A stretch of 64,000 nt of DNA from Panorpa germanica. Lineage: Eukaryota > Arthropoda > Insecta > Mecoptera > Panorpidae. The notes beneath the pieces were generated by a model that saw only the letters and a program-made list of their open reading frames with translations, had not been told where the DNA came from and made no database searches. Both the position numbers and the translations under genes were made by a program. The DNA lies in assembly GCA_963678705.1 (NCBI GenBank), contig OY783220.1, positions 5,229,001 to 5,293,000 of the forward strand, read 5' to 3'. Each line of letters begins with the position of its first letter. Positions within the stretch are counted from its first letter, which is position 1. This document shows, in pieces, positions 23,521 through 33,815 of this stretch.

Positions 23521-24094
23521 CTTACGGACAAAATATAATACTTAATATACAACGTTTTGTGACCTATTTTATTGCTTATAAAATTTAAAATTTACTTTCT
23601 GGAAAAGTTGATTCTGTTGATACACTTAAAGTAACATCCACGTTATGTCTTTAGTGGATTATCACTGGTATACGAGTATAATCAATTTAACGAAACGCTG
23701 CTCATAGTGCTCATCTGATAATGAAACAGAAAACATAGCGCTAGTTAAACGAAATACGTATTTGAAAAACGTATTGAAGTACTTTAAAATATCCTTGAAT
23801 GAAATATAGACTATATACTGGTATGTATATATGTATAGTGCCTCCATTGCTATCTACATAAACGATATGCACTGTGTAATGTATAGTGTGCACTGTGCAG
23901 TCTTCACTGTCATCGCCAATTTAGAATGCAATTCTGCTAGTGCATCTAAAAGCTGTATTCAGTTTTATTGAACAGCACTTTGAGAAATTGAATACTCAAA
24001 GTGTTGATCTCAAATCACGAGCACAGAGTGAAAATGTACTATAAAATTTAATCGATTTAGAATAACGTTCCGATGTCAAAGACTCGTAAATATT

Positions 24095-24096
<2 letters not shown>
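23521..24096. other. Non-coding stretch
   Basis: Contains ATACAACGTTTTGTGACC at 23549, also found near 17010. Otherwise nothing identifiable. Confidence 0.4.

Positions 24097-24153
<57 letters not shown>
24097..24153. repeat. (AT)n microsatellite
   Basis: About 28 uninterrupted AT units directly abut the 5' end of the element that follows, ending ...ATACTAGCTG. Confidence 0.95.
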
Positions 24154-24154
<1 letters not shown>

Positions 24155-24463
24155 TAGCTGTCCCGGCCACGCGTTGCTGTGACTAACGTTTAGCGCCATC
24201 TATTGAATATTTACTCAATCTAGTCAACAGAATATTTACTCAATCTAGTCAACAGATGTCGCCAGATGTCATCGTTTGGAGCTAACAGATAATTAATAGA
24301 CAAATAATTTGTAATAAGATAATAATTGAGATGTAAGCTATCCTATCTTTCAAGTTGGATCAAACTGCACACGGTGTACAAATTTGATTAAAATCGGTTA
24401 AGTAGTTTAGGAGTCCATCGCGGACACACAACGTGACACGTAATTTATATATATTAAGATATA
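24154..24463 (+). mobile_element. Short interspersed element (CTAGCTGTCCCGGCC...ATCGCGGACA type)
   Basis: Begins CTAGCTGTCCCGGCCACGCG and has near its end ATCGGTTAAGTAGTTTAGG, CCATCGCGGACACACAACG and TTATATATATTAAGAT. This layout (a CCGGC-containing head, an 'AAATCGGTT...GTAGTTT.GGAG' body and a TATATA tail) recurs widely in arthropod genomes. I recall it as LINE/SINE-associated but cannot name the family safely. A 25-bp unit is tandemly duplicated at 24205-24254 (two exact copies). A diverged structural analogue is at 56230-56468. Confidence 0.65.
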
Positions 24464-24579
24464 TATTTATATACATATACCACAGCATATACATAGGAAA
24501 AACAAATATATTGTGACTTAGTGCTTTCAACTCATTGAATTGCTTAACTTAAACAATAGACAATAATTAGATTCTAGGA

Positions 24580-25250
24580 AAAAATAAGAAATGCTGAAGG
24601 CGAGATCCTAAGGAAAATAAAGAGAACGAGAGTAGAAGAGGAGGAAGGAAAAGGAGAAAGGAATACTTTGATAGGAACGGAATGACGACAAATGAAGAGA
24701 AGAAGCACAAATGTGGAAGAGGAACTAAGGAGAAGAGGCAGAGAGATACAGCAGCAGGAGAGAATGGAGTAAATTGATAAAAGAAAATATAAGAGGATTT
24801 GGGAGAGAGAGAGCAGAATATATACGAGGGACAAAAGTGATAAAGGGACAAGGAACATAAGAAAAAAGAAGAATGTAAAGAAAGCAGATACTGAGAAAAT
24901 GGAGGAAATGGATGTGCAGGTGAGTGGTAGAGAGATAGAAACGCTGGATCATATTAAGTATTCATGTGAGAAAAGTGTAAAAAGTGAAAAGAAGATTGTG
25001 CAAATATTAAAGGGAGGCAATGAAGAGAAGAGGTGGATAGCGGAGATACAGGGAAGGAGCAAGGAAAGAAAAGGAATCGTAGAGTAGAAACGTAAGAGAT
25101 TTTTCAGGAAGACAGAAGCAGTAGAGGATTATGGGTTTTTTTTTTGGAAGGAGTGAGATTGAGTAGATAGAATAAGGAACAAAAATGAAATGTAATTAAT
25201 CACAATGATGTATATTTTAATGACTGAAACATTATAATAAAGAATAATAG
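24580..25250 (+). pseudogene. Purine-rich LINE, C-terminal remnant 3
   Basis: Purine-rich plus strand. The frame at 24899-25087 contains SGREIETLDHIKYSCEKS, then KKIVQILKGGNEEKRWIAEI and ends KERKGIVE. It matches the 'E.ET.EHI...C' end of the C-x2-C...H...C motif followed by a lysine-rich tail, so it represents sequence just downstream of that preserved in remnant 1. The upstream part is full of stops. It ends near 25230 with an ACATTATAATAAAGAATAAT tail. Non-functional. Confidence 0.7.
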
Positions 25251-25994
25251 TCCCCTAATTGAACAATAAAAATTAAATCTTTCGAATGCATTTATCTTTT
25301 AGCCAATTCAACAATTCAGGTTGAACTATTAAACAGATGAATATTCAAATAATCATGAAAACCTAAATTATTACGACATTAATCCATTCTCAAGGTAACT
25401 GCAACTGCAGATAGTTAGAGTTGACTACACTTTCTTTTCAAAGTATTAATCCAACATAATGCAAACGTATATTTCTTTTCTCTAAAGATTAAACTCAGTT
25501 TTAATCCGTTTAATTGGAGCGTTTTCTAGTACATAGATACCGATAAATTTATACCTTAGTGCAGGGATAATAAACCAATGGCAAAGGTTCAAATATTTTG
25601 CGTTTCCCTCTACTGTGTCGTCACATTTATTTTGTTATGTTTTTTTTTAAGTTAAATTTTAGATTAGATGTGACGACACGAAAGTTGTGACTCAAAGTCA
25701 CTGTTAAGGTGCTATTAAGCCACTATAAAGGGTGCCAAATTGGTAAAATGGCATTATGTAGTTAAATATACCATTGAACTAAATTATCCTTGAGGTCTTC
25801 ATTAGCGCATCCAGTAATTGATGCCCTAAATATCGACTCGGGTTAATGGATGGACTTTTCACACATATTATAATATATCTGAGAAGTGCGCAGTCAATTT
25901 AACAGCGTTTCAATTTCACACTATACCGGAAATCAAAATTAGTTCGAACGAAATAGTTATAGACTAGAAGCCTAACGATAAATTTAGACTAGTA
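25251..25994. other. Non-coding stretch with one strong hairpin
   Basis: No coding signal. Contains the inverted repeat described separately at 25615-25679. Confidence 0.5.
25615..25679. repeat. Perfect 12-bp inverted repeat (GTGTCGTCACAT)
   Basis: GTGTCGTCACAT at 25615-25626 and its exact complement at 25668-25679 enclose about 41 bp with a T-run. The arms extend loosely (TTA/TTAG). It may be a tiny foldback element or a transcription-factor-site pair; the arms contain CGTCA, a CREB/ATF half-site-like word. Confidence 0.6.
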
Positions 25995-26682
25995 TTTTTT
26001 TTTATATTGATATTCATTTATTTCTTAATATTACAACTACAAAACAAGGATCTTAGTAAAACATTTTATAGTAGGAGTATTCTACAGTGAGGGCTATCTT
26101 CAGAAACATAAACTCTATCAATTCTTGATGCTATGTTCATTCCCCTAAAGTAAGTGAAGCCCTGTTGAGTTTTATTCTTGAGGATCCAAATATCAGATAG
26201 AATTCGTTCAGTTATTAACCTATTTAATCCAGAACAGAAGTTTAGATTCCCAAGTTGGTCCCTCTGGTTCAGCACACAGTTAAAATCGCCAGCAATGATT
26301 AGAGGTAGTCTAAAGTTAATATGTTTGACAATAGTTTCATTAGCAAGCTTTATGCGTTGTTGTCTATATTTGGATCCTGAAAAATTATATATATTTACTA
26401 ATCTATGACGTTCAACAGTTATCGATAGGTACGTCCATCTTCTTCACATATGCAATCTGTAGCTTCAATTCCAGGCCTTAACAAAATTGCAGTTCCTCTA
26501 TTATTTATGCCAATGTTCGAGATATAGAAATATTGTTTGAAGAAACTTAAATTTTCTATATTAACTTCTTGTAATAAAATTATGTCCAAATCGTGGTCTA
26601 TAATAAATTGTTTCAGCATAATTTTAGATGTTACAGAGGATAATCCATTGATATTAAATGTTGCAAATGTTCTTAGTACCAT
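25995..26682 (-). pseudogene. Non-LTR retrotransposon ORF2, endonuclease domain only (frameshifted, RT absent)
   Basis: The frame starts at the ATG at 26682, 27 bp after the ORF1 stop, and opens with an apurinic-endonuclease fold: TFNINGL near residues 8-14, LLQEV near 36-40 and RGTAILLRPG near 62-71. It hits a stop at 26419. The homologous frame continues from about 26430 in another phase, with IIAGDFN (about 26300-26280), an ordinary EN middle, and RIDRVYVS (about 26130-26100), stopping at 26066. One frameshift near 26425 therefore breaks the domain. No RT motif (such as FADD) follows. About 60 bp later the minus strand ends in an A-run (25995-26003), which looks like a retroposon 3' tail, implying internal loss of the RT. 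Confidence 0.8.
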
Positions 26683-26709
26683 ATTAATAAGATATTGAAT
26701 AAATAAAGG

Positions 26710-27747
26710 TTATTCAATTGTTTTATCTTTTATATCCATTGCTTTTCCTGTCACTTTTTTTTGTTTCTTTGGTCTTTTGTTATTTTTCTTATCTTTTTTT
26801 TCCAATCCTATATCCATTTTGGATGCAGCGGAATTATCTGAGCAATCTTCAATTTCAGAATTTGCAAAAGTATCTTCATTTGACGATGATTCTACAATTT
26901 TTCTCTTAATTTCTTTGTGTGCTGTAGGAATTTTGGACAAATTATCATTATTATTTACAATCGCAATAGTATCATCATTAATAGCTGTTGAAATGATTTT
27001 TGTTTCATTTTGCGTATTCTTTGGCATTAAGGGTGGAAAAATTGAATTATTGACAAAACTTAATTCTTCATTTTTTGATTCAGTTGGAACAACACAATCA
27101 GTTACCGCTTTGTCATTCATTGTATTCCCCGCAATGGCTGCATAGCTGCGTGCGAAACCATTTGAATTTATTCTGTTGCTAATTTTAGTAGGGCAATCTT
27201 GTCCTAAATGGTCTTCTCTATCACAAAACCTACAAGTTTTCTTTTGGGTAGCATAGCTAACCCAAACCTTTCTGCCAATCATTGGTATGTACGATGGGAT
27301 TTCTTTCTTTAAAATCATCTTTATTGATCTTGTTCCGTTATAAACTGGGAAAGGCATATCTCTACCCCATGTTTCTTTTTTGATGCTATTAACTGTACCA
27401 TATCCTTGTAGTGCGTGTTGTATCGTTATATCTTGAATTTCATATTCTATATTGTGCATTCTTACAATTGTGAATTTATCGGCTCTTTCTATATACACAT
27501 TATAATTATTGTCATCCGTACCTTTGTAAATTATTTTCCCATTTGTCATTTCAATAATGTTATCAATTAATAAATGTTCTGCAATTTTCACAATCATCTT
27601 GTTTCCATTCACTTGAATTGCCATCACATCTTCCACTGATAATTTTAAATCGTTTTTTAAAAATAAGTGTAATTCGGTAAACGTCATTCTATAAATCACT
27701 TCGACGAAGTCTACACTTAAGGTGTTTTTCCTATTATTATTTTCCAT
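26710..27747 (-). CDS. Non-LTR retrotransposon ORF1 (nucleic-acid-binding, CCHC knuckle)
   Basis: An intact 345-codon frame, the longest in the window. Residues about 15-115 have alternating hydrophobic strands and helices, and 'HALQGYGTVNSI' (about 111-122) recalls the RRM-like domain of LINE ORF1 proteins. A zinc knuckle of form C-x2-C-x4-H-x4-C is at C172, C175, H180 and C185, next to an aromatic/basic patch (KVWVSY). The C-terminal third is acidic/serine-rich (about 280-310) and then strongly lysine-rich (about 312-342). The family's role is to bind element RNA and chaperone target-primed reverse transcription. The ATG is followed by GAAAATAAT and preceded by an A-run, and no longer in-frame start is evident. 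Its partner, the ORF2 endonuclease, begins 27 bp downstream but is broken. An unbroken ORF1 beside a dead ORF2 suggests relatively recent insertion, or chance. Confidence 0.88.
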   Translation of the reverse strand: MENNNRKNTLSVDFVEVIYRMTFTELHLFLKNDLKLSVEDVMAIQVNGNKMIVKIAEHLLIDNIIEMTNGKIIYKGTDDNNYNVYIERADKFTIVRMHNIEYEIQDITIQHALQGYGTVNSIKKETWGRDMPFPVYNGTRSIKMILKKEIPSYIPMIGRKVWVSYATQKKTCRFCDREDHLGQDCPTKISNRINSNGFARSYAAIAGNTMNDKAVTDCVVPTESKNEELSFVNNSIFPPLMPKNTQNETKIISTAINDDTIAIVNNNDNLSKIPTAHKEIKRKIVESSSNEDTFANSEIEDCSDNSAASKMDIGLEKKDKKNNKRPKKQKKVTGKAMDIKDKTIE

Positions 27748-29211
27748 TTTTTTTAATCAAATCAAATTCTTACACCTATTTATTAATTTATGATAATTTA
27801 TTTAAATTATTTAAATAATTTTTAAATACATTTGTATATTCAAATGATTTATAATATCTTAAATATAATTATGTGATATTCAAATTTAACCTGTGTCGAC
27901 TATGTCTTATTTTCTGAATTTCTATTCATTACGTTCTACAAAAAGTCGTATTTTATTAGTTATTCATGCAGGACTAATTGCTGTATAATATCATCTTTAG
28001 AAGACGCACACACAAAGGTTCGCCACCGCTGAACTAGGTATATCTCTAGGTATGTGAAAGAGGTTTTGTGCACTATGCCAGTGCCAAATACTCGTGTCCA
28101 TGTGTTTGTGGGAACCGGGAAGCAATGAGACGAACGCGAATGTATTTCATTTGCTTTACAAATGCTGTTTTGTTAAATATTTGCATAAGATAATTGTAAC
28201 AATGTTATTTTCATTAAAATAACAGGAATTACATCATCCGACCCGCGTATACGCTTACAATTATTAACTATTGTTCTTGCACCATTATGTTAAAGGTAGT
28301 ATTCTAATATGTAGGTACAAGTATCATAGATAAAACGATAGAAATATGTTTACAAATGAAAACGTCTATTATCTCACGAAAATATAATAGAAGGAACGAA
28401 ATATTAACCATCATTTGTTGTAATTGTTGTATTAATTTTGTTGTAAACTATGTCTTTATTTCTATAAAACTGTACATGATTTTTACTTGGTTATATTTTT
28501 AAAATTCAATATACAAAACTATTCTTCTTAATTCAGAAACTGATTTTCTTTAAGTTAAATCTTATATAAATCATAGAGCATATAAGGTTGTGTCTTATAC
28601 AAACCACCTAATAGTTCAAACCATCGACCGTCTAATACACAACCTCTACAATAAGCAAATAGAAACCAAATTTTTATGGTTCCCTCCCACACCAATATTG
28701 CACTAATGAACAAGTTGATAACTATGCAAAAGAAACAATTCATTCAGGACGCATTCCAGAAGAAACAACTATAACATGTTCAGTCTTGAAAAACAAAATT
28801 AAAAATGTAATAAATTGATAACAAATTAAGGGAAGTGAAGTAATTTGTAAACAAAGTTACTGGTCAGACAAATCTTACTCATACCTACTTATTTAAAAGA
28901 AAATCACAACCAAGCTATGAACAATATAACAGACCACTAACCGTAAAGCATATATTCTTTAAGGCTAGAAGTCCTCATCACATCGACAAAACTTTAAAAT
29001 GTATGAAGACTATATGATATTTGAAAGCAGAGAAAGTCTTAAAAACCTTTTTTTAATTTATTAATGAATCTAATTTAATCTCTATATTTTAAATACCCAT
29101 ACTCGTATTTATAAATTATAAATTATGTATTACAAATGTTTATAAATATATATATTGTCTCAATTGATAATAAGTAACGAAAGTTGATGCTCTTAAATAC
29201 GTATTAAAAAA
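27748..29211. other. Non-coding stretch (may include the 5' UTR of the LINE at 26-27.7 kb)
   Basis: The first 100-150 bp could be the LINE 5' UTR, but I cannot place its 5' end or a target duplication. Beyond that I see no exon or RNA gene. Confidence 0.45.
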
Positions 29212-29854
29212 ACAATGGGCTTGTGTCCTCATTTTTTAGTGTCGATTTTTCAATTGTTGATTGAAATTGATGTTAATAAATGTGTATTGGCGTGTCTATT
29301 TTATTAAATATCTAAATGTTGACGGAGATATAGCAACTTAAAGTTTGAATTGTAGTTTTAGCGCTAGAAATTGTCAACCATATTTTTATGACGTGAAATG
29401 CATTTTAACGTCAGTTATTTGTTGAGTAGGTCAGTGTTGTGGTAATATATTGTAGCTGTTGGTAGTCGAAATAATCAAGTCAAGTCAAAGAATAATAAGT
29501 TTTTATTTTATTTAACCCTGCTAAAGCAGACATAATATTGAAATTTTATTGTTCCTTGAAATAACTGTAAATAATATTTGATATTTTGATATATAAATAC
29601 ATATAGCAGAGATTTATGAGCTGTAAGGTTAGTAACCTTACACAAGGATTGTGATGTCACATGCACTTGGAATGTGTACAACGTTGAATCCCTTTAATAA
29701 TTAAAGAAAAAAAATGGCTTTTTTAATTGTTAATATCTCTTAACATATAAGGAGTTATTAAAAACTAATTGAACATTTAAGGTTTTAGTAACCCACTTTA
29801 TCAATATATAGTACACTTTTATAGAAATTAAGAAATAGGACACAAGCCCATTGT
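29212..29854. mobile_element. Non-autonomous DNA transposon with perfect TIRs (ACAATGGGCTTGTGTCCT), 643 bp
   Basis: ACAATGGGCTTGTGTCCT at 29212-29229 is repeated exactly in inverse orientation at 29837-29854. Beyond this the arms stay AT-rich and similar (TTTYTTA). There is no reading frame longer than chance, so it would need a transposase in trans. A near-perfect palindrome, GTAAGGTTAGTAACCTTAC, lies inside near 29622-29641. No clear target duplication: the left flank is an A-run and the right flank is GCCTAG. The superfamily is therefore undetermined. Confidence 0.75.
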
Positions 29855-31260
29855 GCCTAGATTTAAAAGTAAGGAATAATTTCGTTTACTAGACTATGCA
29901 TTGATGTTAAATAATATCTTTGTTGTTGCCAATATCGCGTGTTAACCCACTGTCATTTCAGATACAATAAATGTTTAATACTGTAATAATAACATTATGG
30001 ATATAATAACCAACATGATAATAATTTTGTAATCATAAGCTGACTAATAAAACATTAAAATCCATACATTTAGTTATTCGATCGTAAATAATCTTTCATT
30101 TAAACTAATAATAAAATTTAAACTGTTGAAACAACATAACTTTATACTTTATATCTAAACATTGGTACAATATATTGAACACGTTTGTGTATTATAGATT
30201 TAGTACAGGCATTATCCCTTTGTGTGGTATTGGCACATATGCATATATGTTTAAAATACCATGTGCATATATAGATATCAAATTAATCTCCAGCAAGTGG
30301 ATTATATTGAAGCTAGTGAACCGATAGGTGAAGCTGCAGCAGCGGTACCTACAGCATGACAAACACACACACAGACACACATCACATATGCAATCACGGG
30401 GGAACAAACGCTTCACTGGCAAGCACTTAAACACCCAAATATATCGTTATAATCCATTATCACGGTGATATCACAGCATTCAGTGCATAAAAATGCTATT
30501 ATTTTAATAGCAATTCACTTATACTATACCAATGGATTGATATATGGATAGACCAATTAAATTAACAACAAGCTATAAAGAACATTTTGTGCTGGTTTTA
30601 GAAATGGATAATGTTTTAACTCTCGGTATAGAAATATTACGAAATATAAAGTTGGAAGCTGGAAGCTTCCATTTATGGTCTGGTTTCTAATATTGCAATT
30701 AATAAATTTGCATGGCTTGTAAATATCTTGAATTGGCTCTTGCCAGGAGTTTATTGCAGCTGTGCAGCGCATATGTATAAACAGTTTTATAAAATTATGA
30801 AAAAAAAATTATTCATAATAAAATGTTTTTTTGAAAATACATTTTTACCTGTACAGATGGCATGCGCACAATTAAACACAACCACTCCTAGGTGCCAGAC
30901 GCGGCGCTGTTCTACCAAATTTGAATAACGAAAAGAATATCCAAAAATCAGCAATAATAAAATTATTCGTCCAAAACGTTGCTAGCTCTTATAGAGTTAG
31001 AAGAATAACGTTTCAAGTGATATCTTTTCAATAACCTTAAAGGCCCCTTCTGTGAAAAAAGGGAAGCTAAAATAACGTTGTTTTAGAGTTAAGTAGCTTA
31101 ACGTTATGGGGGGAAAGGGTGTGGGAGAAGATGTTTATAGACAAAATGAAGAGCAGTTACTTAAACATAAGATTAGTGCAATTATTCCCAAAAATAAAAT
31201 TCCTCCGGTGTGTCATTTGTCTTCGATAAAATTCAATAACTGTACACATCGATCGTCCAG
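29855..31260. other. Non-coding stretch
   Basis: AT-rich with short accidental frames on both strands. No homology or repeat termini recognised. Confidence 0.5.
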
Positions 31261-31365
31261 TTCGTTAATGAGATATCCCCGAACATTGTGTTTGGAGATA
31301 ACAACGAAAACAATATTCAAGTTGCAAGTTTTTCAGGGGTATCGACAAGTTTATTTGTAGGTAAT
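31261..31365. repeat. Dispersed repeat family E, copy 1
   Basis: TTAATGAGATATCCCCGAA, then ACAACGAAAACAATATTCAAG and TTTTTCAGGGGTATCGACAAG. The partner at 54774-54875 has TTAGCGAGATATCTCCGAA, ACAACGACGAAATAAATATTC and TTTTCCAGGGGTATTCCTGC. Same order and orientation, with moderate identity. Confidence 0.65.
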
Positions 31366-33356
31366 ATAATATTGTATTATCTGAATGTAACTACTCAGTA
31401 AACATTTCCAGAAAATAGCATAGCAAGTTCCATTCAAGAAAACAATTCTTTTTCACTCAGATTTCAAATAGATGTTACCCATGAGAAAAAATTCTCAGAA
31501 TCTTTTTATGAAAATTTACTTTTTCTTTCCGACACCATAAATTAAAATGGAGACATAGAGTGATATTGAAAGTATTTAATTTAGTAGAGATAAAATTCTA
31601 CATTCATTTTATCAGAATAATATAGAAAAAGAAACAAGATATTTCTGTCTCTGTTACACTTGAATGGTTTATTTGCAACTTCTTTCAATACCGGTAGAGT
31701 AGTGAGGCCAAGTGAAGTGATTTTGCCATTTGTAGTTCATATCACTGACATTTCACTTGAACGGGTGAAATCAAATTGAATTGTTTCATGATACGTTGAT
31801 GATTCATTTCAGAATGTAAAAGTCTTACTAATAAACTGATGATCGGTGTATAGGAATTGAATAAGGCTATGACATAATAATATTATGATTTGAACAGGAA
31901 ATAGCTTGACGTCGAAGGAAATTAAAAAAAAATATACGTATTAGTACATTGTTGCAACTTATTTACACTAAGGGACACAATTTGTTACATGTCCCTTTAT
32001 TCCATGTCCATTCAAACTGAAAAATGTTATCTAAATTCCAATGTCACAAAACCATGAGACCCTAAGTATATCAACGATTTTGAAATAATTGTAACATTTA
32101 TTCTAATGTGCCCATTACTTTTATTTCTTTACAAAAACTAAAACCCCGGCGAAACAGATAAAAATGTTCCATAATCAGATACACGCAAGTACGAGTATTT
32201 ATAAATTGTCGCTCCCGCAATCAAAGTATTTTATCTTATTCAATTGGTGTAACAAAACGCTACAATAATCATTATCTATTGTAAGTCGTATAAACCAACG
32301 ATGATTAGCTCAAATTTTTACTTTTTACCCTCGTCACATTAGAGTCCTTTAACCCTATGTCCATGGTGTTTATGTCGGGTAAAAAGGGATGTTTTTTATG
32401 TACTACAGTTGCAAAAGGGTGAGATTAGTGTGTGAAGGTGTTTGACTGGGGTTTTATTAAGGGTGGTACGAGTAAATCCAGGGTGGCTAGTCGCTAGACA
32501 GGACGACTAGGTTTATGTAAGCATGAGAAATCCAGTGACGCCCATTAGGGCGGACCGCGAATCGGACGTCCGGGTCTGGGTGCAAAAAGATTTCTGTTCA
32601 AAAAGCATATGCGATAACTACCACATAGCGGGTACACCACATATGGTATACCAACAAAATGGAAAAACATAGAAGATTTCAAAGGGAGTGAGAGTGAGAG
32701 AGAGAGGGAAGGTGGAGTATTGTGTGGGTGCCCATGTTTGGACTTCCTGGTGTATAGCGAAACCATGAACACTGAAGTTTAAAACTTTAATTTTATTTGC
32801 ATATATATTTTTTTATTTATTTACTTAAGAATTTCATGTCACAATCTTTTCATGCATGAGCAAATAGTTGCAACAAATACTTTTCTTATGGAAGAGTTAG
32901 ACTTGTAGTTATGAATATAAAACATCTTCTTTTGTTATCCTATGTTGTATTTGTATAACAGATTCACTGTAAAAATTCTACGTGGACTGCAAAGACCAAC
33001 TAGTATACGTAAAACACGATCCTTCATTTACAATAGAAAGGAAACATTGAATTAATATAAGTACTTATTCTCGTTTTTTGACCTGGTAAAGGCTTAATCC
33101 AGATCTGATTCCCATAGAGGAAACCTTTTTCTTATTAGTCCTTGAAGTGGAAGACGAAAAGGCTAAGGTCTATGTCCTAATGCGGAATAATTCTGCACGG
33201 TTTTAATTATATATACTAAAACGCGTGCAAATAAAATCGCGGTGGATGTATAGAGGTCCGCAGTCTGACTAGACGTTCTAGAAAAACCTCTAGATTACTG
33301 CAAAATAAAAAGCGGTGCAGTCTCTGATATATTATACTTAGACTTAATAGAATGGT
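31366..33356. other. Non-coding stretch with GA microsatellite and GC-rich patch
   Basis: A GA-rich microsatellite near 32685-32708 and an unusual GC-rich patch near 32535-32580 (GCGGACCGCGAATCGGACG). The minus-strand frame over the patch is short and low-complexity. No function assigned. Confidence 0.4.
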
Positions 33357-33815
33357 ATGAGGCAAATTCAAAACCAGTGTTGGACGCAAATAAATAGCAA
33401 CAAATTGAAAATGATTAGGAAAATACAAAAAAGTGGGAAAATTCTTATCAAGGCAATCTTCAGCCATCTTCAGATTAAGAACAGGACATACGAGATTGAT
33501 GCATCAACATTTAATCAGTTACACAAAAGCTCTGCAGTGCAGCAACTGTCAAATGCAAATAACAGTCCATCATCTACTAGTAACCTGCCCACAATATCAA
33601 ATGCAAAGAACAAAACACAACATCAATGGTGAATTAAAGGACATGCTTTCAGACAAGCCAGAAGAAATTAAATAAATGCTCGAATTCCTTACAGATAAAA
33701 ACATAATAAACCAAATTTAATCACAATAAATTAACTTCAGGCGAACATGACCTAGTCGTTGCAATCGCCTCAAATTCTAAAATAAAAAAATTTAAAAAAC
33801 GCGGCGCTTTTTAGA
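33357..33815 (+). pseudogene. Non-LTR retrotransposon, C-terminal CCHC remnant with 3' UTR, copy 2
   Basis: Three pieces of one protein lie in two frames. NSNKLKMIRKIQKSG (from about 33388) is followed, after a frameshift near 33445, by FRLRTGHTRLMHQHL and then CSNCQMQITVHHLLVTCPQY (about 33535-33595). This is the C-x2-C...H-x4-C post-RNase-H/C-terminal region typical of I- and Jockey-related LINEs ('RLRxGHTRLTH...C..C....T..H.L..CP.Y'). The peptide NGELKDMLSDKPEEIK follows, then an in-frame stop (33673) and a short continuation ending TAA at 33718-33720. The 3' UTR holds ATCGCCTCAAATTCTAAAAT and an A-rich end near 33800. Related to 2232-2490. Confidence 0.8.

Noticed and set aside
21803-24952. 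Several minus-strand open frames rich in Ser, Leu, Phe and Pro (21803-22484, 22948-23294, 24567-24952)
   Set aside because: They are antisense readings of purine-rich LINE remnants; pyrimidine-rich strands lack stop codons by composition.
26718-27145. Plus-strand frames of 63 and 122 codons
   Set aside because: Antisense to the intact LINE ORF1.
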